DNA from: Clostridiales bacterium
GTDB taxonomy: Bacteria > Bacillota > Clostridia > Oscillospirales > CAG-272
Assembly: GCA_012514145.1 (NCBI GenBank)
Contig: JAAZAV010000034.1
Coordinates: forward strand, 1 to 64,000
Length of the DNA stretch: 64,000 bases
Direction of reading: 5' to 3'
A program made the position numbers and the translations under genes. A model generated the notes under the pieces. The model saw only the letters and a program-made list of their open reading frames with translations. It was not told where the DNA came from and searched no databases. Positions 51,982 through 60,312 of the stretch are shown here, in pieces (position 1 is the first letter of the stretch; each line of letters begins with the position of its first letter).

Positions 51982-54741
51982 TCAGAGTGTGATTTCGGTC
52001 TTTATGGTTTCTCCGCAGTTCCAGCAGTATGCCGTCAGGGTGAGCGCGGTCAGCGAGTCGTCCTTTATCCGTACCTCCGCTTCAAGTCTGCGGGATTTTC
52101 CTGCGCCGAGGAAGAAGAAATTGTCGTCGAACATCGACAGCGTTTTGAACTCCTCTATGCCAAGCGTCACCGGGAATGCGGGTTTGCTGCCGGTATTTTC
52201 AATCTCAAAGGCGATGCGGGCGCGTCTTTCGGTGCCGCTCCTGTATGTCCGGGAACTAAATGTTCTAAGCCGCAGTCCGGCGCCGCCGATTGCGGTTACC
52301 TGGGGCTTGAGCCAGGGACCGTTGACGAAATCGATGTTTTCGCAGGCGTCGGCGCGGCGTTTCGCGGCAAATTCGGTGTCGCGCATACATTCAAGCGCCT
52401 TGCACCAGTAGAAGCTCTGCTGCAGTTCGCCGCTCTCGTCCGCAGCGAAGGCTCGCAGGAAGAAGAAACGATCGCTCCACTCCTCTGGTATGTCAACAGG
52501 CGCGGCGTCAAAGCTTATAGAGCCCTCTCCGGCAGTAACTTCGGTGTCAAAGGTTTCTCTGCGCAGCAGCTCCAACGACGGCGACCAAAGCTCGTAACCC
52601 GCCCTTATCTTCTTCGGCTCTCCTATGGAGCAAAGCAGCCGCAGGTCGGGGGTAAAGCTCTCGCCGGGAGCGAATGTCACCTCGCGAAGCGCGATTTCCG
52701 CCACTAGCGGCGAATAGGAGTTCTTAGTCGCATAGTACATGGCGGTTGTGTCGCCGAGACCGTCGATTAGCTGGATAGCCACGGTCGTCCACTGGCGCTT
52801 GAACACCCAGGGCAGGATGCCTCCGGCGACCGGGTAATTCTCACGCAGGCTCTGCAGCATGATCTGATAGAATTCGTATGCCGAGATCTGGGTCGCCTCG
52901 CACATGCGCTCAAGATCCATTTCCCTCACATTGTCGATAATAGAAGCCCGTGACATCATGCGCGGTATGCGGGAGGGGATGAATTCGGTGAAGTGATTGT
53001 GCAGCTCGGGATTCGAGATCTTGAATTCCTCGGAGAATATGGTTGTCAGTTGTCCGCGGCATTCTTTCTCGCTTATCTGCTGACGCAGGCTTTTGAAGTT
53101 GGGGAAGGCGTGTATTCCCGACTCGGCAAGCAGGGGCAGCGCCGAATAGATTTTGCGGTACCAAACCGGCTCCATATCCCGGTAGACATGGGTAGAACCC
53201 TTGTCGGGCGATGTGCGCATGAACTCGCGGGAGTGGTCAAGGTCGGCTGTCTCCCGGGCTATCACCCACATAGAGGCGTCGTTGCCCAGCTCGTAGGGGT
53301 TGAATTCATTGCCGCCGTTGTGAATTACCAACGAAGGATGATTGCGTATACGGTAGAGATTCCGGCAGACCTGCGCCGACAGCACCTCTCGGTTCCATTC
53401 GGGCGTTGACTGGTTTGCGATGAAGTTGTCCTGCATCACCATTATACCCAACTCGTCGCAAAGCGAATAGAAGCGGTCGTCCTCCGGCATGCCGCCGCCG
53501 CTCCAGACACGGAGCATCTGTATTCCGGCATGCTTTGCCAGCTCCAGCGCCCAGCGGTAATCCTCGTCGGACGAGTCGAACATAAAGTCTATCGGCATCC
53601 AGTTCATACCCCGGATGAACATATCACGCCCGTTCACCGAGAAGAGGAACTTGTCCCAGCGTGTGCGCAGTCTCGGACCGGCGGTGCGTTTGCGCTCCAC
53701 CGTGCGTATGCCGGTATCGAAACTGAGAATGTCGAGAGGGTTATTCCCTTCCTCCTCAAATAGTGCCAGGGTGGCGGTATACAGATTCGGATCGCCAAGA
53801 CCGTTCGGCCACCAGAGCCGGGGGTTTTCAAGTTCTATTCCGCATTCGATAAACTGACACTCGCGGTATCTGTCGCGGCGGGTTACCCTCGATTTATCGA
53901 GTATCTCCACAATCTCGCGGCTATGATATACGGTTTTCCCGGTGTCCTTTTCTGCCAGCGAAACGGCAAGATTCAGCCGGCGGTCGGTGGGTACGGCCTC
54001 GACTCCGGCGTCATAAGCCCAGCAGTAGCCGTAATTCTTCGTGATGTCGCAGGACGGCACCTCGAGCTCCTTCACCTGTTCGTCGGCAAGTTCAACCTCA
54101 AGTCTGAGACAAGCCTTTTCGGCGTCCGCCGATATCGTGTATAAATAAGGACGGCTTATGTGGGTGGTCGGAACCGTCTCTATCCGCACGCTGCGCCATA
54201 TGCCGAACTGGATGAAGTCGCCGTTGGAACAGCCCTTGTCGCGAACTATATTCCAGGGAACTATCTCGGCGGCATGTCCCGGGTTGTCCCGGGCGCAGGG
54301 CGGCGTCAGCTCAACTATCAGTTCGTTGTGCTCCCGCACCTGCCCGGCTATATTGACTATAGGCCCGCCGAACATGCCTTCATGGGCACATAGCAGCTCG
54401 CCGTTGAGCCAGACCCGGGAGCGATAGCCGCAGCCGTCAAAGCAAAGATATACATCTTTTCCTTCGTAACCGGTAAGTTCAAACTCACGGGCGAAGTACC
54501 AGATTTTCTTGTCGATCCAGTGGTAGAGCCTGGAGTTTACGCCGATATATGGATCGGGCAGCACTCCCGCTTCGCAAAGATTGCTGTATACCGACCCGGG
54601 CAGTGTCGCCTCGCACTCGAGTGTGAGAGACATCGGGTCATCGGTGCTTTCGTCAAACCATCCGAAACGCCACTTGCCGTCAAGGATGGTCTCGGTTCCG
54701 TCAGTACGCCGGTCGATGCAAAAAGTGTGGTATACGTTCAC
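51982..54741 (-). CDS. Glycoside hydrolase family 2 protein, beta-mannosidase type
   Basis: A 919-residue retaining glycosidase of clan GH-A. The N-terminus LDGKWRFGWFDE then LPGSVYSNLCEAGVLPDPY resembles beta-mannosidases. The acid/base is Glu479 in NGGNEF and the nucleophile is probably Glu540 in LLAESGIHAFP, equivalent to the SEYGFQSxP of that group. The barrel ends near 640, and beta domains follow. The start is GTG, set by GGAGG six bases upstream, since the ATG two bases earlier is out of frame. No signal peptide. The gene is followed 24 bases later by SBP 7. Mannoside or glucosaminide activity cannot be distinguished. Confidence 0.85.
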   Translation of the reverse strand: MNVYHTFCIDRRTDGTETILDGKWRFGWFDESTDDPMSLTLECEATLPGSVYSNLCEAGVLPDPYIGVNSRLYHWIDKKIWYFAREFELTGYEGKDVYLCFDGCGYRSRVWLNGELLCAHEGMFGGPIVNIAGQVREHNELIVELTPPCARDNPGHAAEIVPWNIVRDKGCSNGDFIQFGIWRSVRIETVPTTHISRPYLYTISADAEKACLRLEVELADEQVKELEVPSCDITKNYGYCWAYDAGVEAVPTDRRLNLAVSLAEKDTGKTVYHSREIVEILDKSRVTRRDRYRECQFIECGIELENPRLWWPNGLGDPNLYTATLALFEEEGNNPLDILSFDTGIRTVERKRTAGPRLRTRWDKFLFSVNGRDMFIRGMNWMPIDFMFDSSDEDYRWALELAKHAGIQMLRVWSGGGMPEDDRFYSLCDELGIMVMQDNFIANQSTPEWNREVLSAQVCRNLYRIRNHPSLVIHNGGNEFNPYELGNDASMWVIARETADLDHSREFMRTSPDKGSTHVYRDMEPVWYRKIYSALPLLAESGIHAFPNFKSLRQQISEKECRGQLTTIFSEEFKISNPELHNHFTEFIPSRIPRMMSRASIIDNVREMDLERMCEATQISAYEFYQIMLQSLRENYPVAGGILPWVFKRQWTTVAIQLIDGLGDTTAMYYATKNSYSPLVAEIALREVTFAPGESFTPDLRLLCSIGEPKKIRAGYELWSPSLELLRRETFDTEVTAGEGSISFDAAPVDIPEEWSDRFFFLRAFAADESGELQQSFYWCKALECMRDTEFAAKRRADACENIDFVNGPWLKPQVTAIGGAGLRLRTFSSRTYRSGTERRARIAFEIENTGSKPAFPVTLGIEEFKTLSMFDDNFFFLGAGKSRRLEAEVRIKDDSLTALTLTAYCWNCGETIKTEITL

Positions 54742-54833
54742 ATGCTACCTCCTGTTTGCAGGTTACATTGGTTCATGTTGATTCCGTGAAAAAACATTGA
54801 TCTATATCGAATTTATCGAAGCATCTTGCGGAT

Positions 54834-55697
54834 TTACAGAAAATTTATCAGAGCTATAGCGGTGAGACAGCAGAGCAGCGCCGCGATGTTTGAGAGTTTC
54901 AGCTTCACCTCACGGTAGACAATCAGCGATATCAGCCAGGACATGATAACTGTAATACCGGCGGTGAAGGGATAAACTATCACCGAGGACAGCTGTTCAA
55001 GCGCCTTCATCTGGAAGAGGTTTCCGCCTATTGTGCCCACGGCACCGCCTATGCCGCAGATTATCGCCGGAATCAGAGCCTTTTCGATATTCTCCTTTAT
55101 TCCCTCGCGCACGGGTTTGCGGAAGACGGCAATCACCGCGAATATCAGAGCCGAGAATGCGAATCCCCACATGAGAAAAACGTTGGCGCTGCAGTCGGGG
55201 AATAGCCGTACCGCGCTTCCCTTCACCGAGGATACCGCGCCGTTTGCGACACCGGCGCCGAGAGCGCAGATAAACCACTTCATGCCAGCTTTTTTGTTGT
55301 CGCCCCGTGGCGTGCACAGAATGACCGCCGCCAGCATGAACAGCGCACCCAGCGCCGTACCGAGCCGCAGCTCGTCGCCGAACGCCAAAACTCCGTATAT
55401 GGAAGAGATGAACATACCGATATTGCATATCATCATAGTGGCACCCAGGGAACCGAGGGAGAAGGAGCGCACCAATAAAAAGATAGTGGTCAGATAGAGC
55501 ACGCCGAACAGCCCCGCCAGCAGCATCAGCTCCACCGACATAAAGCCCGCTCCGCCGGCAAAAAGCAGCAGAAGCGCCGACAGAAACACACAGACTCCGT
55601 TCTGGATGAAGGAGCCGCCCGGACAGCGCCTGCCGTATTCCTTGTTCGACAGGTTCTGTATTGTGTAGGAAATCATTGAGAGAGCAAAGTATAGCAT
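54834..55697 (-). CDS. EamA/DMT-superfamily transporter
   Basis: A 287-residue integral membrane protein with about ten transmembrane segments in two EamA-like repeats of about 140 residues. Short charged loops occur near TPRGDNKKAGMK (about 130) and RKPVREGIKENIEK (about 198). DMT-family proteins move small metabolites across the membrane. It is the only transporter-type membrane protein in the window apart from the lipoproteins. It is first in the GH2 - SBP 7 - Gfo - TIM operon, with its own promoter, and could export a product or import a small ligand. Confidence 0.8.
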   Translation of the reverse strand: MLYFALSMISYTIQNLSNKEYGRRCPGGSFIQNGVCVFLSALLLLFAGGAGFMSVELMLLAGLFGVLYLTTIFLLVRSFSLGSLGATMMICNIGMFISSIYGVLAFGDELRLGTALGALFMLAAVILCTPRGDNKKAGMKWFICALGAGVANGAVSSVKGSAVRLFPDCSANVFLMWGFAFSALIFAVIAVFRKPVREGIKENIEKALIPAIICGIGGAVGTIGGNLFQMKALEQLSSVIVYPFTAGITVIMSWLISLIVYREVKLKLSNIAALLCCLTAIALINFL

Positions 55698-55725
55698 TGT
55701 TAACCTTCCGAGTTGGTTTTATGCC

Positions 55726-55754
55726 ATTATAACAGTGCCATACCTCCAAGTCAA
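55726..55754 (-). promoter_or_regulatory. Promoter of the EamA-led operon
   Basis: Minus strand TTGACT (55749-55754), a 17-base spacer and TATAAT (55726-55731), 28 bases before the EamA ATG. Confidence 0.75.
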
Positions 55755-55785
55755 GCCGGTATATCGCAATTCGCGAAACGCCCGG

Positions 55786-55814
55786 TTGACTTTGACCGCA
55801 CGGTGTGATACCAT
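55786..55814 (+). promoter_or_regulatory. Promoter of the FAD oxidoreductase - GH5-like operon
   Basis: TTGACT (55786-55791), a 17-base spacer and TACCAT (55809-55814), 36 bases before the ATG. It is divergent to the EamA promoter, so one regulator could act on both. Confidence 0.6.
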
Positions 55815-55850
55815 AACCCTATATTCAGAAAAGAAAGGTGTGTAAGCAAA

Positions 55851-57155
55851 ATGCAATATACGAAAAAGATAGAGACCCGTCATAAGGTCGACGTGTTTGT
55901 GGCAGGCGCCGGGCCTGCCGGCATCGCGGCGGCAATAACGGCGGCGCGTCACGGCAAAACCGTCTTTCTCGCCGAGAACAACGGCTGTTTCGGAGGTCTG
56001 GGAACCGCCGGACTTGTGCCGGCTTTCTGCCAATTCACCGACGGTGAGCGCTTCCTTGTGGGCGGCGTCGGACGCGAAATCCGCGATCTGACACTGGGTC
56101 CGGCAGTCGATTACACCGCCCGCTTTGAAGCCGTCAATCCCGAACGGCTGAAACTGGTCTACGACAAGTTGGTGACCGATGAGCCTAATATAACCTTTTC
56201 GTTCTTCACCCGGCTAATCGATGTTGCGGTCAGCGACGGCAATGTAACCGCAGCCATTCTCGCAGCCAAGAGCGGAATCTTCGCGGTTGAGGCGGACATT
56301 TTCATCGATTGCACCGGCGACGGCGATCTCTGCGATTTTGCGGGAGCCGACAGCGAGTTCGGCGACGAGGAGGGCAATGCCATGCCCGTCACCCTCTGCA
56401 GCATCTGGGCGGATATCGACTCGAGCAAAAGGAGCAGCGTCAATTTCAGTCAGGCTCTCGAACAGGCATTCGCAGACGGCGTATTTTCCAAAGAGGATCG
56501 GCACATCTCGGGCTTCTTCAACCCCGCGCCCGGACACAGTGTGCGCAACGCCAACATAGGTCACTGCTACGAGGTGGACGGAAGAGACGAGCGCTCCCTG
56601 ACCCGCGCCATGATGGAAGGACGCGCCTATATGGCGGAGTTCAAGCGTTTCTACAGCGAATATATCGGCGGTCAGTATGAAAATATGCACCTCTGCTGGA
56701 CGGCGGATATGCTGGGCGTGCGTGAATCGCGTCGTATAATCACCGACTACATGCTCTGTGGAGCCGACTTCAAAGCCCGGGCATCATTTGACGACGAAAT
56801 CGGGCGTTACGCCTATCCGGTGGATATCCACGCCATGAAGCCTACTAAAGAAGCGTTTGAGGAGTTCCGGAAGGAATACGAACGTGAAATGCGCTACGGC
56901 GTCGGCGAGTCATACGGCATACCCTACCGCTCGCTGCTGCCGAAAAAGCTGGAGAACGTGCTTGTCGCCGGCCGCTGCATAGGCACCGACAGACAGATGC
57001 AGGCGTCCATACGCCCGATGCCGGGCTGCTACATCACCGGCACCGCCGCCGGAATAGCCGCGTCCATGACAAGCAAGAAGCGCAGCGTTCGAAGCATAGA
57101 CATTGATAGATTGAAGGAAGCGATAAGAGCCGACTTCGGCAAGGATACGATTTAA
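55851..57155 (+). CDS. FAD-dependent oxidoreductase (FAD_oxidored family)
   Basis: A 434-residue cytoplasmic flavoprotein, paralog of the one at 42899. ADP-binding VFVAGAGPAGIAAAIT (13-28), then AENNGCFGGLGTAG. Further blocks: FIDCTGDGDLCDFAGAD near 155, RESRRIITDYMLCGAD near 290, YRSLLPKKLENVLVAGRC near 360 and PGCYITGTAAGIAASM near 395. GAAAGG precedes the ATG. It lies 26 bases before a GH5-like gene. The two are probably cotranscribed, so the oxidoreductase may act on the aglycone or sugar released. Substrate is unassigned. Confidence 0.82.
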   Translation: MQYTKKIETRHKVDVFVAGAGPAGIAAAITAARHGKTVFLAENNGCFGGLGTAGLVPAFCQFTDGERFLVGGVGREIRDLTLGPAVDYTARFEAVNPERLKLVYDKLVTDEPNITFSFFTRLIDVAVSDGNVTAAILAAKSGIFAVEADIFIDCTGDGDLCDFAGADSEFGDEEGNAMPVTLCSIWADIDSSKRSSVNFSQALEQAFADGVFSKEDRHISGFFNPAPGHSVRNANIGHCYEVDGRDERSLTRAMMEGRAYMAEFKRFYSEYIGGQYENMHLCWTADMLGVRESRRIITDYMLCGADFKARASFDDEIGRYAYPVDIHAMKPTKEAFEEFRKEYEREMRYGVGESYGIPYRSLLPKKLENVLVAGRCIGTDRQMQASIRPMPGCYITGTAAGIAASMTSKKRSVRSIDIDRLKEAIRADFGKDTI

Positions 57156-57181
57156 TCATATCACATAGGGAGAGAAAACAG

Positions 57182-59089
57182 ATGAATAACTTTATGCGTG
57201 ACAACAAATTCTGGGTGGGCGTAAACTACTGGTGTTCGCGCAACTCAATAAACATGTGGGAGGACTGGAGCGCCGAGGCGGTTGAGGAGGATTTCAAGCG
57301 GCTCTCCTCACACGGCGTGCGCGCCCTGCGCATGTTCTTAGTATGGCCGGTATTCCAGCCTCTCAAGGCTATCTGGGCTAATATGAAAATCTACGAATAC
57401 CGCATGGGTGAGGAACCGCTGCCCGACACCGAGGCGGGGCGCGCCGGCGTCAGCGAGGAAGCCTGCGGGCATTTCGCCGAATTCTGCGCTCTTGCGGATA
57501 AATACAATCTTAAACTGATAGTCGGCCTGCTCACCGGACACATGAGCTTCCGCTTCTACTGGCCGGACGCCTTTCAGGGACGCAATTTCCTATCCGATCC
57601 CACCCTTATCAAGTGGGAGGTGCGTTTTGTCCGCTATTTCGTCAAGCGCTTCAGGGATCAGCCCTCGATAATCGCCTGGGATTTGGGCAACGAATGCAAC
57701 TGTCTCGCCGGCGGCATACCTCAGGATCAGGGCTTCGTATGGTCGACCTGTATTTCGGCTGCGATTCGCGAAAGCGACCCCACCCGGCCGGTAGTGTCCG
57801 GCTTCGCGGGAGTGCCGCTGGATCTGGACGAACAGTTCAACTGCCGCGAGCATGCGGAGACGGTGGATGTGCTGACTACACATCCCTATCAGATTTTCTC
57901 ATACACCCAGATCGACCCGGTCAATTCCATGCGCGGCGAGATAGATCCCGCCGTCCGCGCCTCGCTTTTCGAGGATATCGGCGGCAAGCCGGCATTTGTC
58001 GAGGAGGTCGGCTCGATAGGATACACCAACAACAGTGAGAAGTCGGAGGCGGAATTTCTGCGCACCGGTCTCTGGTCCACCTGGGCTCAGGGAAACCGGG
58101 GCTTCTTCTGGTGGTGCTCCAGCGACCAGGGGCATCTTGATTACGCCCCCTACGACTGGAACAACTATGGGAGCGACTACGGCTTCTTCCGTAAGGACGG
58201 TTCGCCCAAGCCTCTGGCTCATACCGCTAAAGAGTTCACCGACTTTATTGAGAATTACGAGTATGGCGAGCTGCCGCCTCACACCACCGAAGCGATCTGC
58301 ATTATCACACGGGAATTGAAGAACAATTTCAGCAAAATAGCCGCCACCTCCTTTATCCTTGCCAAGCAGGCAAATATCGACGTGCGCTTCGCCCATGCCG
58401 ACGAGAAACTGCCCGACTCACAGCTCTACATAATGCCCAGCGTCGTAACCTCCAAGCCTATCTTCCTGCACCGTCTCAACGAGCTGCTTGAAAAGGTCAG
58501 AGAGGGCGCGGCACTCTACTTCTCGCTGGGTTCCACCCTCTTCCGCCGCCTGCCCGAACTGACCGGGTTGACCGTCGAATCGCGGGAGGCGGGAGGTCCG
58601 GAGGAGATTACTCTAGGGTCTGACAAGTTCACCCTCGGCGGCGGTATGCGCTACAATATCGAAGCCATCGCCGACACCTGCGAGGTTCTTGCCGCGGCTC
58701 CCGACGGACGTCCCGTATTCGTCCGCAACCGATACGGCAAGGGCAGTATATACTTCCTGACTTTCCCCATGGAGCTTCAGCTCGCCGACAAAGCCGGCAT
58801 TTTCCGTGACGCCGACAAACCTCCGTATTATCGTTTCTATGAGGTCTTTGCCAAGGCTGTCGACGACCGCGCCGCCCGCTCATCCCATCCCTGCGTGCTG
58901 ACAACCGAGCATCCGCTTTCCGACGGGAAACGCATAATCACGGCTGTCAATTACTCGGGCGAGACAATCGACGCTCCCCTTGCCCTCCGCGAGGGCTGGG
59001 CACCCTGTGACATCGCACGCGGCGGCTACGCCGGCGGGAACATGAAAATCACCCCTCATGACGCACTGGTCATGACCGTGACGAAGTAA
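57182..59089 (+). CDS. GH5-like clan GH-A glycosidase with C-terminal domains
   Basis: A 635-residue cytoplasmic protein. The barrel (1-330) has KFWVGVNYWCSRN at the start, acid/base Glu171 in WDLGNECN, the HPYQIFS strand near 234 and nucleophile Glu275 in AFVEEVGSIG. GNRGFFWWCSSDQG closes the barrel. Residues 360-560 look like a class-1 glutamine-amidotransferase-like (trimerisation-type) domain, with ITREL and LYIMPSVV, followed by a small beta domain. This architecture resembles GH5-related and beta-galactosidase GH42-like proteins, so the exact family is uncertain. GGGAG precedes the ATG. Confidence 0.75.
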   Translation: MNNFMRDNKFWVGVNYWCSRNSINMWEDWSAEAVEEDFKRLSSHGVRALRMFLVWPVFQPLKAIWANMKIYEYRMGEEPLPDTEAGRAGVSEEACGHFAEFCALADKYNLKLIVGLLTGHMSFRFYWPDAFQGRNFLSDPTLIKWEVRFVRYFVKRFRDQPSIIAWDLGNECNCLAGGIPQDQGFVWSTCISAAIRESDPTRPVVSGFAGVPLDLDEQFNCREHAETVDVLTTHPYQIFSYTQIDPVNSMRGEIDPAVRASLFEDIGGKPAFVEEVGSIGYTNNSEKSEAEFLRTGLWSTWAQGNRGFFWWCSSDQGHLDYAPYDWNNYGSDYGFFRKDGSPKPLAHTAKEFTDFIENYEYGELPPHTTEAICIITRELKNNFSKIAATSFILAKQANIDVRFAHADEKLPDSQLYIMPSVVTSKPIFLHRLNELLEKVREGAALYFSLGSTLFRRLPELTGLTVESREAGGPEEITLGSDKFTLGGGMRYNIEAIADTCEVLAAAPDGRPVFVRNRYGKGSIYFLTFPMELQLADKAGIFRDADKPPYYRFYEVFAKAVDDRAARSSHPCVLTTEHPLSDGKRIITAVNYSGETIDAPLALREGWAPCDIARGGYAGGNMKITPHDALVMTVTK

Positions 59090-59106
59090 ATATCCAAATG
59101 AATATT

Positions 59107-59138
59107 AAAAGGCGGTTCGATGTGAGCCGCCTTTTTAT
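59107..59138 (+). terminator. Rho-independent terminator after the GH5-like gene
   Basis: AAAAGGCGGTTC (59107-59118) pairs with GAGCCGCCTTTT (59124-59135, one G-U), continuing into a T-run. Confidence 0.85.
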
Positions 59139-59198
59139 ATGTGGAAATTCACTGAATTTACTACGGACAGATTTTCGCATTATATTCACTAATTTCAC

Positions 59199-59227
59199 TT
59201 GCATAAAATGTACGGGTGTGATATACT
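59199..59227 (+). promoter_or_regulatory. Promoter of the CBM9-like protein operon
   Basis: TTGCAT (59199-59204), a 17-base spacer and TATACT (59222-59227). Its position makes the ATG at 59199 unusable as a start and supports the GTG at 59262. Confidence 0.7.
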
Positions 59228-59261
59228 CCGAAAAGGTAATTTGTGGGGGAGGCATGTTGGC

Positions 59262-60281
59262 GTGAGCGTGAAAAACGGCATCGTTCGGCTTGCAGCCGCC
59301 GTGTTTGTTTTTGTTCTCGTTTTAACGCTTATGTCTGTGCCGTCTGACATTTTTACATCTTACGCCGCGCGTCCGAACGAGACGGTGCGTGCGCTTCGTA
59401 TGTACAGGCAGCCGTTAATCGACGGGGTAATTTCCGCCTATGAATGGGGCGAACCTACCGTTTTCTCCGATTCAGGTCAGTCAGTCTCATATGCCGTCGA
59501 AAAAAACGAACTTGAACGCCGGCGGTTAAGTATGGAAATATGGCTGCGCTGGGATCCCGGGGCGCTCTATGTAGCCGTGCGCACCCCCGAACTGGATCAC
59601 AGCCTTAAATATACGGGCGGCGACCTCTGGAACGGCGACAGCTTGCAGATAGGCATCGACCCAGATGGCGCCAACTCAACCCGCGACCCGCGGCACTGCT
59701 TCGGAGAGGATTCAAGCTGTCTAGGATTCGGGCTTTACAACGCCCGAACGCCGGCTGCCAAAACCTTCAGCCGCTGGTACGGACCGAATGGCGCGTCGGA
59801 CGACGCCGGGCAGATCAGCTATGCGGTCAGTCACGCCGACAAGACTACGGTATACGAGATAATGATACCATTCAGCGAGCTGTTCCTCATGACAGATGAA
59901 CCTGAAAGAAATGTCAGTTACCCGTGGTTTCTGCCGGGCGATTCGGTTGGAATAACCATACTGCGCCGGAGTTCGGGTTCTGCCGACAGCACTCATACCG
60001 GATTTCTCAGCTGGGGTTCCGGACTGGCGCCGCAGCCCGCCGATTATATTTCAGGTTCCAATAAACTCATATTCGACAACACCCCCGCATATGGATGGGA
60101 GGGCGTCGAGGCAGATGTGGCGGCTGCCGACGCCGCCGCAAGAGGTGAAGGCAATATTCCCGCCGCGGCGACCGGAGATTCCGGTATCGTTGCCGTCGGT
60201 ATTTCCGTCCTGTCGGCGGCATCATCGTCTGCCATTTGCAGATATGCAAACCGCAAACGATATAAACACCTGTCACATTAA
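59262..60281 (+). CDS. Secreted CBM9-like protein with C-terminal anchor-like tail
   Basis: A 339-residue secreted protein. The start GTG at 59262 follows GGAGG by nine bases. Residues 10-30 form a signal peptide. Residues 45-285 look like a CBM9-type beta-sandwich: LRMYRQPLIDGVISAYEW, then LWNGDSLQIGIDPDG, TVYEIMIPFSEL and SVGITILRRSSG. Such modules bind the ends of sugar chains. The last 40 residues hold an Ala-rich segment, ATGD, a hydrophobic stretch and RKRYK, which resembles a cell-wall sorting signal. It heads an operon with a trigger-factor-like gene and pyrE. The wall-anchoring role is inferred. Confidence 0.7.
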   Translation: MSVKNGIVRLAAAVFVFVLVLTLMSVPSDIFTSYAARPNETVRALRMYRQPLIDGVISAYEWGEPTVFSDSGQSVSYAVEKNELERRRLSMEIWLRWDPGALYVAVRTPELDHSLKYTGGDLWNGDSLQIGIDPDGANSTRDPRHCFGEDSSCLGFGLYNARTPAAKTFSRWYGPNGASDDAGQISYAVSHADKTTVYEIMIPFSELFLMTDEPERNVSYPWFLPGDSVGITILRRSSGSADSTHTGFLSWGSGLAPQPADYISGSNKLIFDNTPAYGWEGVEADVAAADAAARGEGNIPAAATGDSGIVAVGISVLSAASSSAICRYANRKRYKHLSH

Positions 60282-60312
60282 AGCAATACAACCGAAAGGA
60301 AATGCACTCCAC

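Noticed and set aside
59199-59261. Upstream ATG start for the CBM9-like protein
   Set aside because: The promoter boxes lie at 59199-59227, so transcripts start after this ATG. GTG at 59262 has a good ribosome site.
60091-60312. N-terminal extension of the trigger-factor-like protein
   Set aside because: It overlaps the CBM9-like gene. A good ribosome site and hydrophobic anchor begin at 60313.
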